Source: Archangium sp. (GTDB lineage Bacteria; Myxococcota; Myxococcia; Myxococcales; Myxococcaceae). From it: a stretch of DNA of 64,000 nt. Under the pieces are notes generated by a model. That model was not told the origin of the DNA and searched no databases. It saw nothing but the letters and a program-made list of their open reading frames with translations. Position numbers and translations under genes: made by a program. Below are positions 8,317-18,300 of this stretch, in pieces. The stretch is taken from positions 1 through 64,000 of the forward strand of contig JALHMW010000015.1 in assembly GCA_022843845.1 (NCBI GenBank), given 5' to 3'. Position 1 is the first letter of the stretch. The number at the start of each line of letters is the position of its first letter.

Positions 8317-10128
8317 ATGCGCGGGATGCAATCACCGGCACCGTTGATCCGCGCGCTCGCCATCGGACTCGTCTCACTGCTCGCGGGGTGCAGCCCCACC
8401 ACGCGAGTGACCCTGCTCAACCTCGGCGACGCCTGTACTCCAGGAGACACGTTCGCCGAGTGTCGTGACGGCCTGTGCATTGCGCTCGACAGCCAGTCGG
8501 GCTTTTGCACCAGCCAGTGCACCGACACCTGCCCCGACGGCTTCGTCTGCGAAGGCGCGGGTCGCTTCGGCCGCATTTGCAAGGCGCTCAAGGGCTGCAA
8601 GACGAACGTCGACTGCCCTGCCGGCCACACCTGCAACCCCGAGACGGGGAACTGCTTCATTCAGGTGTCGCGCGCGCTGTGTTCTCCCTGTCAGGACGTT
8701 TCCCAGTGCCCCACGGGCGGCACCTGCTTCAAAGCCATCGGTTCGGGAGAGCAGTTCTGCACCGGGCCCTGTGGCGCTGCGGATGCGTGCCCGTCGGGCT
8801 CGTCGTGCCGCGAGATTCCCGCCGGTCGCGACAACGCCCTCATCAAGCAGTGCGTGCCCGCGAACGAGACCTGCAACGCCGGCCGCGGCCTCTGTGATGC
8901 CTGCGCAGGCGACGACGAGTGCGGCGGCCCGTTCGACCTGTGCGTGCGCAACATCGTCTCAAACGAGACCTTCTGCGGCCGCGACTGCAACCCCGCCAAG
9001 AACGTCTGCCCGATGGCTGGCTGCGATCCCACCTCGCTCGACAACGCGCAGAACCCCGAGTGTCCGTCGGGCTTCTCGTGCGTCAACCTCAAGTCGCCGG
9101 CAGCCGAAGCAGGGAAGGGCCCGTACCAGTGCGTGCCCAACTCGAACACCTGCAGGGGCTACTGCGACCCGGCGCGCGATCTCGGCCAGCTCTCGAACCA
9201 GTGCGGTATCGGCCGGCTCTGTCAGGCCGGCACCTGCCAGCCCGCGCTCGATGGGCGCCAGTGCTCACCGTGCAGCAACAACGATGACTGCCGGCGTGGC
9301 GGGTTCACCGAGAACCGCTGCATCGTCAACGACTGCCCGAGCTGCCCCTTCAAGGGCGAGTCGTTCTGCTCGACCCCGTGCCTCGACGACAACGCCTGCG
9401 TGCGCTCGTACGGCACCGGCTTCGTCTGCAAGGACGTGACGGACCCGACCGGCCCGACGCGGAAGTACTGCATGCCGCAGCGCGGCTCCTGCAAAGGCGG
9501 GCTCAAGCGCCTCGGAGAAGACTGCAACGCGCAGGGCGCCTTCGACTGCTTGACCGGCGTGTGCGTGAAGGCGGGCGTCAACGCGTTCTGCTCGAACACC
9601 TGCACGCTCGACAGCCAGTGCGGAGATACGCGCTACCGCTGCTGCGAGTCCTCTCCCAACGGCTACGACTGCTCGCCCGAGAAGCGCACGGCGACGGGGC
9701 CTGCCAGTGGCTCCGGCGTGTGCGCTCCCATCGGCGGCCTCTTCGGAGACGACTGCACACCTGGCCGGCCTCCCTGCCAGTCGGGCACCTGCCTCGATCT
9801 CGGCACTGCCCGGGTCTGCAGCGTGACGTGCCCGACCGGCACCTGTCCCATGGGCTTCGCCTGCCGCAAGGCGCAGCGAACCAGCGCGTCGGATCAGACC
9901 GTCGACGTCTGCTTCCCCTCGGGCGGCGGCGGTGCTGGAGCCAGCTGCACCTTCGGCCCGGCCGCCTGCGAGACGGGCCTCTGCATTCGCAAGGACTCAG
10001 GCCCCATCTGCACCCAGCCCTGCACGTCGGACGCTGAATGCCCGATGCAGTGGATCTGCGACACCCTGGCGACGGTCGACGGCAAGTCGGTTCAGGCCTG
10101 TCTGCCACCCGCCCTCCAGGAAGGCTGA
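8317..10128 (+). CDS. Cysteine-rich lipoprotein (77 Cys), candidate surface component
   Basis: A 603-residue lipoprotein with lipobox LLAGC (Cys25). By direct count it has 77 cysteines, about one in eight residues, in irregular repeats of the form C-x4-6-C-P-x-G-x-x-C, such as CPDGFVC, CPAGHTC, CPSGSSC and CPMGFAC. Such spacing implies many disulfides and an extracytoplasmic, probably cell-surface location. It lies immediately upstream of the vWA lipoprotein and the Glt-type genes, the place where gltK (a lipoprotein gene) occurs in M. xanthus. I infer a link to that machinery but cannot assign it to GltK. GGGAGA precedes the ATG. Confidence 0.8.
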   Translation: MRGMQSPAPLIRALAIGLVSLLAGCSPTTRVTLLNLGDACTPGDTFAECRDGLCIALDSQSGFCTSQCTDTCPDGFVCEGAGRFGRICKALKGCKTNVDCPAGHTCNPETGNCFIQVSRALCSPCQDVSQCPTGGTCFKAIGSGEQFCTGPCGAADACPSGSSCREIPAGRDNALIKQCVPANETCNAGRGLCDACAGDDECGGPFDLCVRNIVSNETFCGRDCNPAKNVCPMAGCDPTSLDNAQNPECPSGFSCVNLKSPAAEAGKGPYQCVPNSNTCRGYCDPARDLGQLSNQCGIGRLCQAGTCQPALDGRQCSPCSNNDDCRRGGFTENRCIVNDCPSCPFKGESFCSTPCLDDNACVRSYGTGFVCKDVTDPTGPTRKYCMPQRGSCKGGLKRLGEDCNAQGAFDCLTGVCVKAGVNAFCSNTCTLDSQCGDTRYRCCESSPNGYDCSPEKRTATGPASGSGVCAPIGGLFGDDCTPGRPPCQSGTCLDLGTARVCSVTCPTGTCPMGFACRKAQRTSASDQTVDVCFPSGGGGAGASCTFGPAACETGLCIRKDSGPICTQPCTSDAECPMQWICDTLATVDGKSVQACLPPALQEG

Positions 10129-10223
10129 GCGCACGCCCTGGTTTCTCACCGGCTGAGACCTTGTTTTTCTGGCTGTTTTTTCCGTAGGTGGGTGTGCTAG
10201 CACCGCGCACCTTTCCGACCCCG

Positions 10224-11678
10224 ATGCGTGCGTCTGCTGTCAAGCTGCTGGTCCTCCTGGCTTCGCTCGGCGTGGCGGTTTCGGCGTGTCAGGATCGCCA
10301 GAGAACACGGCGCGTCCTCGAGGCTTTCGTCGTCGTTCCGGGGACTCCGAGCGTCGACGAGAAGGCGCCGCAGGTCGACACGGATCCCACGCGCGCGACC
10401 GACACCTTCTCGGTCAACGTGCCTCGCCAGTGCGACACGTTCACCCAGCTCTCCGTGCGCAAGGTCGACATCCTCTGGGTCGTCGACTCGTCGGGCTCGA
10501 TGGGGCCCAAGCAGCAGCGGCTCGCCGCCAACTTCCAGGGCTTCATCAACCAGCTCGTCGCCGCGATGCCGCCGATCGACTTCCACATCGCCGTCACCAC
10601 CACCGACTCCGACGATCCTGCGACGCGCGGCCGGCTGCGTCAGTGGAGCCTGGGCGCCCTGCGCGACGACTTCATCTCGTGTGCTCCCGACATGCAGGGC
10701 ACGGTGATTTGCAACACGGGCGGCAACACCGCGACTGCCGTCATGGCCTTCAATCAGATGGCGCAGGTCGGCACTGCTGGCAGCCCCCAGGAGCGAGGAC
10801 TCTTCGCGGCGTACCTGGCCCTCACGAACCCACTCAACCTCTCGACCGACGCGGTGGTTCGTTTCGTCCGCCCCGAGGCCGCGCTGTACGTGGTGTTCGT
10901 CTCCGATGAAGACGATGCGTCGTGCACGCCGTTGACCCGCCAGCCGGTCTGCACCGCCGACCCGGGCTGCCGTTGCGCGAACGATCAGATCCTCACCGCC
11001 GCTGGCAACTGGGGCTCGACCGAGTACTTCACGCGCTTCTTCGAGACGTACAAAGGCTATGGCAACGGCGACGCAGTGGCGGTCGCTGCGATCACCGCGA
11101 TCGACCCCGACGCTGGAGTGCCTTCGCAGTTCGGCGACCCGAGCCCTCACGTCGGCTGCTGCCGCAACCAGCGCGATCCGGACGCGGGCTGTCCGACGAG
11201 CGGCACCAACGACGGTGGGCTCGAGATCGCCTACTTCGGCAGCCGCTACGTGCAGGTCGCCGCGCAGACGGGTGGGGTGGCGGTGGACATCTGCCAGAAC
11301 GACTTCTCGGGAGCGCTGGCGTCGCTCGGCTTCTCGGCCTCAGGGCTGCGTCGCGAGTTCCGCCTCACGCGTGGCCCCGACGTGCGGCCGCTCAACGGCC
11401 TGGCGCGAGGGCTCGAGGCCTTCGTCTCGCCTCCGACTTCGATGATGTGCATGGTCGATGGGAACTGCCCCGTCGATCAGTTCTGCCGAAACGGCCGCTG
11501 TGCGCGGCGCGTCGAGGTGCGTACCGATGGTCCGACGAATGGTGCGCAGTACGTGCAGTGCGATCTCGCGGGCCTTCGCAACATGGTCCGCTTCGAGGGC
11601 ACGTCGGTGCCCGAGTCCTTGAGCACGGTCGAGGTCTGTTACGACGTGCTCGCGAATTTCCAGACGACCTGTCCTTAG
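10224..11678 (+). CDS. von Willebrand A-domain lipoprotein, CglB-like
   Basis: A 484-residue outer-membrane lipoprotein candidate. The ATG at 10224 gives a signal peptide with lipobox VSAC (Cys22). A vWA domain follows at about 80-290, with strand VDILWVVDSSGSMG, whose DSSGS (88-92) is an intact MIDAS metal-binding motif, and a later strand YVVFVSDEDDASC. The C-terminal part is Cys-containing. In M. xanthus the vWA lipoprotein CglB is the gliding adhesin held by the GltA/B/C/H/K outer-membrane complex. Here the gene ends only 12 bp before the first Glt-type beta-barrel gene, suggesting the adhesin and its platform are co-expressed. CglB identity is inference from domain and context. Confidence 0.78.
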   Translation: MRASAVKLLVLLASLGVAVSACQDRQRTRRVLEAFVVVPGTPSVDEKAPQVDTDPTRATDTFSVNVPRQCDTFTQLSVRKVDILWVVDSSGSMGPKQQRLAANFQGFINQLVAAMPPIDFHIAVTTTDSDDPATRGRLRQWSLGALRDDFISCAPDMQGTVICNTGGNTATAVMAFNQMAQVGTAGSPQERGLFAAYLALTNPLNLSTDAVVRFVRPEAALYVVFVSDEDDASCTPLTRQPVCTADPGCRCANDQILTAAGNWGSTEYFTRFFETYKGYGNGDAVAVAAITAIDPDAGVPSQFGDPSPHVGCCRNQRDPDAGCPTSGTNDGGLEIAYFGSRYVQVAAQTGGVAVDICQNDFSGALASLGFSASGLRREFRLTRGPDVRPLNGLARGLEAFVSPPTSMMCMVDGNCPVDQFCRNGRCARRVEVRTDGPTNGAQYVQCDLAGLRNMVRFEGTSVPESLSTVEVCYDVLANFQTTCP

Positions 11679-11690
11679 AGCCGAGGTGCC

Positions 11691-12476
11691 ATGAGCGTTC
11701 GAAATGTGTTCCAGGTGAGTGCGCTGTCGCTGGTGATGCTGGCCAGCAGCGCGTGGGCCCAGTCGGCAGAGGACGAGGCGGAGCTCGTCGAGAAGGTGGC
11801 GGTGCGCAACCGCCTCTTCAACGTCGCGAACCGCTGGGAGGTCGGCGGCAACGTCGGCTTCACGCTGCTCCCGCGGCTGACCGATCACTACAACTTCAAC
11901 GTGTCGGTCGGGTACAACGTCGCCGAGTGGCTCGCCGTCGAGCTCCGCGCCGGGTACGCCTTCTCACGGCAGACGTCGCTCGCCGACCAGGTGAAGCAGG
12001 CGTTCCTGACGCAGATGGGCTTGTCGCGCATCAACGACTTCACCGACCTCTGGCAGATGGGTGTCAACGGCGTCGTCGGCGTTCGGTTTCAGCCGATCTA
12101 CGGCAAGCTGAACCTGCTCGCCGAATTGCCCGTGCACTTTCAGCTCTACTTGTGGGCGGGCGGCGGCGCTGGCTTGTTCAGTCGCGAGTCGCTGCTCATC
12201 TGTCTGCAGCGCACCGGCAGTGGCTGTGGCCAGTACTACACCGAGACCAAGGTCAGCCCCATCGTCTCTCTGGCGCTCGGGTTCCGGTTCTTCATCGCCG
12301 ACAAGCACGCCGTTCGACTCGAGGCGCGCACCTGGTCGTTCCTCGACTCGTACTTCGTCAACGTCGACCGCGCGAACGTCAGCGCGGCGAACCCCACGGC
12401 TGGCGGCATGTCGTCGCCCAACGCGGGTGTCACGACCATCAGCCAGATCGATCTCGGCTACAGCTTCGTCTTCTGA
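11691..12476 (+). CDS. gltB: Outer-membrane beta-barrel protein, GltB/NfsA-like
   Basis: A 261-residue secreted protein (signal MSVRNVFQVSALSLVMLASS, cleavage after AWA). Its alternating pattern fits an eight-or-more-stranded barrel of the myxobacterial Glt/Nfs type, for example VGGNVGFTLLPRLTDHYNF and LAVELRAGYAF. It ends in YSFVF, a C-terminal aromatic beta-signal for insertion by BAM. In M. xanthus the homologous pair GltA/GltB forms the outer-membrane platform of the gliding complex, and NfsA/NfsB the equivalent for spore-coat assembly. The choice of GltB over GltA rests on gene order (gltK-gltB-gltA-gltC). It is 14 bp upstream of the second barrel gene. Confidence 0.75.
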   Translation: MSVRNVFQVSALSLVMLASSAWAQSAEDEAELVEKVAVRNRLFNVANRWEVGGNVGFTLLPRLTDHYNFNVSVGYNVAEWLAVELRAGYAFSRQTSLADQVKQAFLTQMGLSRINDFTDLWQMGVNGVVGVRFQPIYGKLNLLAELPVHFQLYLWAGGGAGLFSRESLLICLQRTGSGCGQYYTETKVSPIVSLALGFRFFIADKHAVRLEARTWSFLDSYFVNVDRANVSAANPTAGGMSSPNAGVTTISQIDLGYSFVF

Positions 12477-12490
12477 GGACGTCCAAAACC

Positions 12491-13600
12491 ATGCGCACGA
12501 CTCTCCTCCTCGCTGTTGTGATGTTCCTCGCCAGCACCGCCACTGCGGCGGTGCCCGCGGTCGCTCCTTCGCTCCTCCTGACCCAGGCGTCTGGCGCTCC
12601 GACGCCAGCGGCCGATGACGACGAAGACGACCCGGTGCCCACGCCAGACGCGAAGCCTGATGCGCCGGCCACCACGCCGACCACTCCGGCGGCTCCCACC
12701 ACGCCTGCCGCGACCACGGCTCCGGCGGCGGGCCCGGCGGCTCCCGCTCCGGCCGAGTCGATGAAGCTCGTCAACGGTGCGCCGCTCTTCAACCCCAACG
12801 TCGGCGTGCACATCGTCGAGCAGAAGCGCTTCTCTGACTCGGGTCGCTTCGAGGTGACCCTGTACCCGGTGTCGGTGCAGGTGAACGGCAAGTTCACTCA
12901 GCACTTCGGCACCATGGGTCAGCTCACGTACCACCTGCAGGAGAACTTCGGCCTGATGATCACGGGCGGCGGCAACTGGTTCAACTCCGAGTCCTCGCTC
13001 AATGGCGAGCTCGTCGAGAAGGCCCGCGTCGAAGCCCAGGCTGCCTCGTCCCTGCTGTGGACATGGGGCGTGATGGGCGGCGTCGAGGTGACGCCGTTCT
13101 ACGGCAAGTTCGCCTTCTTCGGAGACACGCTGGCCCAGTTCTCGATCGTGCTCAGCGGCGGCGCCGGCATCGGCGGCACTCGTCACCAGCTCAAGCCTGA
13201 GAGCGCGCGCCCCGACGGCTCCATCTCTCCTGCAACGTATGGCGACACCGGCTCCCGCTTCATGGCCGGCCTCGGCGCGGGCTTCCGTCTGCAGCTCGGC
13301 CAGCGCTTCGCCTTCCGGCTCGAGGTTCGCGACGTCGTCTACACGGCGCGCGTCGAGCGGGTGAATGGCTGTGGCTTCGATGACCTTCGCGCGATGGACA
13401 ACGCCCTGCGTGGTGGCCGCCCGGTCACCAGCGCGATGGTTGGTGATGGCTGCCGCGTCGGCACCTTCGACGGCAACGATCCCGAGACGGGGCTCCGGCG
13501 CTCCAACGACGTTCCGCTCGCCCTCGGCCTCGTCCGCAACCCGTCGTCGGACGTGCTCAACAACGTCGGCCTCTACGCCGGCATCTCGTTCCTGTTCTGA
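12491..13600 (+). CDS. gltA: Outer-membrane beta-barrel protein, GltA/NfsB-like
   Basis: A 369-residue protein. A signal peptide (MRTTLLLAVVMFLASTATA) is followed by a low-complexity linker rich in Asp, Pro, Thr and Ala (about 35-90), then a barrel domain with strands such as RFEVTLYPVSVQVNGKF and RFAFRLEVRDVVYTARV. It ends in ISFLF, again a BAM-type signal. The same reading frame is open far upstream, but the ATG at 12491 is the one with a signal peptide. It is tightly spaced between the other barrel and the TPR gene. The linker could span peptidoglycan or bind a periplasmic partner. The assignment rests on order and barrel type. Confidence 0.75.
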   Translation: MRTTLLLAVVMFLASTATAAVPAVAPSLLLTQASGAPTPAADDDEDDPVPTPDAKPDAPATTPTTPAAPTTPAATTAPAAGPAAPAPAESMKLVNGAPLFNPNVGVHIVEQKRFSDSGRFEVTLYPVSVQVNGKFTQHFGTMGQLTYHLQENFGLMITGGGNWFNSESSLNGELVEKARVEAQAASSLLWTWGVMGGVEVTPFYGKFAFFGDTLAQFSIVLSGGAGIGGTRHQLKPESARPDGSISPATYGDTGSRFMAGLGAGFRLQLGQRFAFRLEVRDVVYTARVERVNGCGFDDLRAMDNALRGGRPVTSAMVGDGCRVGTFDGNDPETGLRRSNDVPLALGLVRNPSSDVLNNVGLYAGISFLF

Positions 13601-13615
13601 TCGGTGACCACCACA

Positions 13616-15154
13616 ATGACTCGCGCACTCACGCTCGTTGCTCTGCTCACCGGGTTCGTCGCCTCGGCGCAGGACCTGGCCACCTACAACAAGGCGCTGT
13701 CGGCCTATAACGGTGGCTCCTTCGAGGACTCGGCGAAGCTCTTCTACGACGTCTACAACACCACCACCGACAACGACCTGAAGCTGAAGGCCGAGTACTA
13801 CCTGGCCTCGAGCTTCCAGCGGCAGAACCTGCCGTTCACGGCGTTCGTCTTCTACAGCCCGATCCTGAAGGCCGGCCCGGCGCACCCGTTCCACGGCAAG
13901 GCCGTCGAGGCGCTCGTCACGCTGCAGGAGCAGCTCAACGACGATTACCTGATCCCCTCGCAGCTCAACAACCTGTACGACAAGTTCGCCGAGGCGTGGG
14001 CGACGCTGCCGCTCGAGGTGCTCTCGCGCATCAACTACCTCATCGGCCGCATCGCGCACCGCAAGGGCAAGCTCGACGAGGCCAAGCAGTTCCTCGAGGC
14101 CGTTCCCGACACCAGCCAGGTCTACGCGAAGTCGCTCTACCTGCAGGGCATCGCGCTCTCCGACCCTCGCTATCCCGCGACCAGCGAAGACGAGAAGCGC
14201 AAGCACCAGGAAGAGGCCGTCGAGATCTTCGAGAAGGTGCTGAAGATCGACCCGCGCGCCAAGATGATGGACCTCGCCGAGATCCAGCAGCTCGCCAACC
14301 TGGGCTTGGGCCGCGTGCAGTACGGCCTGGGCAACTTCGACAAGGCCGTGCGCGCCTACGAGAAGATTCCCCGCTTCTCGAAGTACTGGGATCAGTCGCT
14401 GTTCGAGAACGGCTTCGCGCGGTTCCAGAACGACGACTACGGCGGCGGGCTCGGCTCGCTCCAGGCCCTCTACGCGCCGCAGTTCGCCGGAGCCTTCCAG
14501 CCCGAGTCGTACGTGCTGACGTCGACGATCTACTACTTCGCCTGCCTCTACGAAGAGTCGAAGGCTGCGCTCGTCGAGTACGAGAACATCTACCTGCCGC
14601 AGGCCGAGGCGCTGAAGAAGGTCGTCGAGGGCGAAGCGAAGGACAACACCTTCTACTTCCAGCTCGTCGAGGCGAACGATCCCGACAAGCTCCCCAAGCC
14701 CGTCCTCAACTGGGTGCGCTCGAACGAGCGCATGCTCGGTCTCTTCTCGATGCTCAAGGCCATCGACGCCGAGAAGGCCACCATCGACAGCATTCAGCCG
14801 TGGAAGAGCGCGAAGCTCTCGGCCGAGCTCATCTCGTACCTCGATCAAAACCGGGCGACGCTCGAGCAGGTTGCCGGTCAGACCGCCAAGAACCGCATCC
14901 AGGAGGCCTACCGCACCATCAAGGGCTTCGCAGACCAGGCCGAAATCATCCGCTTCGAGGTCGCCAAGGCCGAGAAGGAGTTCGCCGAGACCGGCAGCGA
15001 TCAGAGCTCTCTGCTCCGCAAGCAGACCCTCTACCGGCCGAAGATGCCCGCAGAGAACTGGAACTACTGGAAGTTCCAGGGCGAGTTCTGGCGCGACGAG
15101 ATCGGCTACTACCAGTACACGCTCAAGAAGGGCTGCCCGGTCGGCAAGAACTGA
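13616..15154 (+). CDS. gltC: Periplasmic TPR protein, GltC/NfsC-like
   Basis: A 512-residue secreted protein with signal MTRALTLVALLTGFVASAQ and no lipobox. The mature protein is almost entirely helical with TPR-like pairs: DLATYNKALSAYNGGSFED at the N-terminus, KLDEAKQFLEAVPDTSQVY in the middle, and LGLGRVQYGLGNFDKAV near 230. GltC in M. xanthus is a periplasmic TPR protein under the GltA/GltB barrels. I choose the ATG at 13616, since the GTG at 13604 only adds MTTT. The gene closes the first tight gene group; a terminator-like hairpin follows 58 bp after the stop. Confidence 0.78.
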   Translation: MTRALTLVALLTGFVASAQDLATYNKALSAYNGGSFEDSAKLFYDVYNTTTDNDLKLKAEYYLASSFQRQNLPFTAFVFYSPILKAGPAHPFHGKAVEALVTLQEQLNDDYLIPSQLNNLYDKFAEAWATLPLEVLSRINYLIGRIAHRKGKLDEAKQFLEAVPDTSQVYAKSLYLQGIALSDPRYPATSEDEKRKHQEEAVEIFEKVLKIDPRAKMMDLAEIQQLANLGLGRVQYGLGNFDKAVRAYEKIPRFSKYWDQSLFENGFARFQNDDYGGGLGSLQALYAPQFAGAFQPESYVLTSTIYYFACLYEESKAALVEYENIYLPQAEALKKVVEGEAKDNTFYFQLVEANDPDKLPKPVLNWVRSNERMLGLFSMLKAIDAEKATIDSIQPWKSAKLSAELISYLDQNRATLEQVAGQTAKNRIQEAYRTIKGFADQAEIIRFEVAKAEKEFAETGSDQSSLLRKQTLYRPKMPAENWNYWKFQGEFWRDEIGYYQYTLKKGCPVGKN

Positions 15155-15212
15155 CCGCAGAACCGTTCGGGCGTGGCCGGCGTCCAAGTCGGCCGAAACG
15201 CTGACGTTTCAC

Positions 15213-15244
15213 GGGTGCTGGCTCCGGCTGGCACCCTTTCTTTC
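15213..15244 (+). terminator. Terminator-like hairpin between gltC and gltD
   Basis: GGGTGC (15213-15218) and GCACCC (15231-15236) form a 6-bp GC-rich stem followed at once by TTTCTTTC. The loop is 12 nt. It sits 58 bp after gltC and 65 bp before gltD. It may end the gltB-A-C transcript or attenuate read-through into gltD. Confidence 0.5.
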
Positions 15245-15266
15245 GATCAAACGCGTGGTGTAGGTT
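15238..15266 (+). promoter_or_regulatory. Possible promoter for gltD
   Basis: TAGGTT at 15261-15266 resembles a -10 element, with TTCTTT 17 bp upstream as a poor -35. The start codon of gltD is 42 bp further on, with AAGGAG properly spaced. The weak -35 and the overlap with the terminator T-run keep confidence low. Confidence 0.25.
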
Positions 15267-15308
15267 CCGCGCGCTTTCGCCGATTTGATTCATCTGAAGG
15301 AGCCTCAC

Positions 15309-18300
15309 ATGAAGTTCCACGCCCGCCTGCTCTCCGTTTCGGTCGCTGCGCTGTTGCTGATTCCCACGACGGCTCCCGCGCAAGCGAAGAAGGGCGCCAA
15401 GCCCGCCGCGCCTGCGAAGGCCGACCCGAAGGCCACCAAGGTCGACCCCAAGGCCGCCACTGCCGCCAAGAAGCCCGAGGAGCGGAAGGGCCCTGCGAAG
15501 CTCGACGCGCGCGGCGATCAGCCCAAGCTCGAGGACGTGGAGCGTGAGGCCGTCGCCGACAAGAAGCGCGACGAGCAGATCGAGTCGGCGAAGAAGATCA
15601 TCCCCAAGATCGAAGACGGCAACCCGCAGAAGTCCGAGCTGCTCTTCCAGCTCGCCGAGCTCTACTGGGACAAGTCGCGCTACCTGTACCGCCGCGAGAT
15701 GCTGAAGTTCTTCGAGCAGCAGAAGGAGATGGACGAGAAGAAGAACCGTGGCGAGAAGGTCTCGGAGCCGAAAGAAGATCACCGCGAGTCCGAGCTCTAC
15801 CGCTCCGAGACGATGCGGTTGTACGAGACGATCCTCCGCGAGTACCCCTCCTACGAGCGCAAGGACGAGGTGCTCTTCAACCTCGCCTACAACCTCTACG
15901 AGACGGGCAAGCGTGACGGCGCCGTGAAGCGCTACGAGGAACTGCTCAAGTCGTACCCGGGCTCGAAGTTCGTGCCCGACACGTACGTGCAGCTCGGCAA
16001 CCACTACTTCGACGTCGCCAACGTGCTCGAGAAGGCGCGCAGCTACTTCGAGAAGGCGTTCGCCACCACCAACCCGCGCATCCGGTCGTACTCGCTCTAC
16101 AAGCTGGCCTGGTGTGACTTCAACGCGGGCGAGCATGAGAAGGCGCTCAAGAAGCTGCAGGACACGGTCGCGCTGGCCGAGAAGAGCGGGGCAGGGAAGG
16201 AGCGCGTCTTCACCGATCTGAAGAACGAAGCGCTCCAGGACTCGGTGCGCATGTTCGTGCAGCTCAACCGCGCCGACGACGCCATCGCCTACTACAAGGC
16301 CAAGGCCGGCAAGAAGAAGCAGACCAGCCTCATCGGCAAGCTCGCCTACTCGCTCGCCGAGGCCGGTCACCACGACAACGCCATCAAGTCGTTCCGGTAC
16401 CTGCTCAACGACAACCCGAACTCCGAGGCGGCGCCCGAGTTCCAGCAGTCGGTCATCCGCTCGTACGAAGGCCTTCGCCAGCGCGACAACGTGAAGGCTG
16501 AAGTCAAGAAGCTCGCCGAGCTCTACCGGCCGGGGTCGAGCTGGTGGGAGGCCAACAAGTCGAAGAAGGACGTGCTCCGTGCCGGCTTCAACGTCGCCGA
16601 AGAGGCGATGCGCACGACCGTCACCGATTATCACAACGAGGCGCAGAAGACGAAGCAGGTCGTCACCTACCGCCTTGCCCGAGACATCTACAAGCAGTAC
16701 GTCGACGGCTTCGCCGCGTCAGAGGACGAGCAGTTCGTCTCGGACCACGCCTTCAACCTGAAGTTCTATTACGCCGAGATCCTCTGGGCCCTCGAGGAGT
16801 GGGAGAACGCCGCCACCCAGTACGATCAGGTGACCGCGTTCAAGGTTCCCGGCCGCCCCGACGCGAAGGAGATCGCCCAGGAGAAGTACCGCCAGACCGC
16901 CGCGTACAACGCGATGCTCTCGTACGACAAGCTGGTGAAGATCGAGCGCGGCGTGCTCCAGAAGACCGACCTCAAGGACGACAAGCTCGTCGAAGAGAAC
17001 AAGAAGAAGGACAAGGTCGAGAAGTCGAAGAAGGTCACCAAGCGCAGCATCAAGGAGCTCGAAGAGAAGCCGATCACCAAGTTCGAGCAGGCGCTGATCT
17101 CTGCGTGCGACAAGTACAACCAGCTGTACCCGAAGACGGCTGAAGAGGTCGACATCGCCTACCAGGCGGCCGTCATCTATTACGACAAGAACCACTTCGT
17201 CGAAGCCGCCCGCCGCTTCGGTGACATCATCAACCGCTACCCCGAAGAGGCCCGCTCGGCCGATGCCGCCGACCTCTCGATGGGCGTGCTCGAGGAGAAG
17301 GAAGAGTGGCTCGAGCTCAACAAGCTCGCCCGCATCTTCAAGGCCAACGAGAAGCTGATGAAGAAGGCCAAGCCCGACTTCGTGAGCCGCGTCGGCACCG
17401 TCGTCGAGGGCTCGCAGTACAAGTACATCGACGAGATCGTCTACAAGAAGGAGAAGGACACCAGGAAGGCGCGCGACCTCTTCCTCGAGTTCGTGAAGGA
17501 GTTCCCGAAGTCGAAGAACGCCTCACGCGCCATGGTCTACGCGATGGAGGTCTCTCGCGAAGCCAACGAGCAGGACAAGTCGATCGAGATCGGCGAGCGC
17601 ATCTTGAAGGAGTACCCGGACTCGATGTTCGACCTGCGTGTGAAGAACGGCCTCGCGTTCTTCTACGAGAAGGTCGCCAACTTCGAGAAGTCGGCCGCGA
17701 TGTACGAGAACTTCGTCGCCACCTACGACAAGGCCGCCGGTGACAAGGCGGTGGGGTTCGAGAACATCAAGGACCTGATCAAGAAGGAGAAGGAGGCGAA
17801 GGAGAAGGCCGACAAGGCGGCCAAGGCCGCGAAGAAGCCGCTCCCTGCCGAGGTCGCCGTCACCACCTATGCGATTCCGCCGAAGGATCCCGACGCGGCG
17901 GCGCTCAAGACCGAGCGTGAAGCGCAGATCAAGGCCGCGAACGACTGGGTCGCAGACGCCCAGTACAACGCCGGCTTCTGGCACGAAGGCACCGGCAAGT
18001 TCGACAAGGCGCTCGTCGCGTACAACCGCTACGTCACGCGCTTCAAGGACAAGAAGGACGCTCCGGACATCGCGTACAACATCGGCCTCGTGCTGGAGAA
18101 GACCAACCAGCTCGCCGAGGCGACGAAGCACTACGACACGTACCTGACGACGTACGCGAAGGATCCGCGCGTCACGGACACGCGCAAGATCGACCTCAAG
18201 TACCGCCAGTTCCTCATCGCGCAGAAGCTGAAGGACTCGGCCGGCATGGACCGCCTCGCGAAGGACATCACCGCGTCGTTCCCGAAGCTCAAAGACGAAG

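Noticed and set aside
10922-12490. Upstream extension of the gltA frame across the vWA and gltB genes
   Set aside because: The extension has no start signal, is Arg-rich and overlaps two genes with clear domains; the ATG at 12491 opens a signal peptide.
12458-15187. Very long open frame antisense to gltA and gltC (909 codons)
   Set aside because: It is a mirror of GC-rich codon use in the plus-strand genes; the protein is Leu/Glu/Arg/Val-rich without domains, and the sense genes have signal peptides and beta/TPR patterns.
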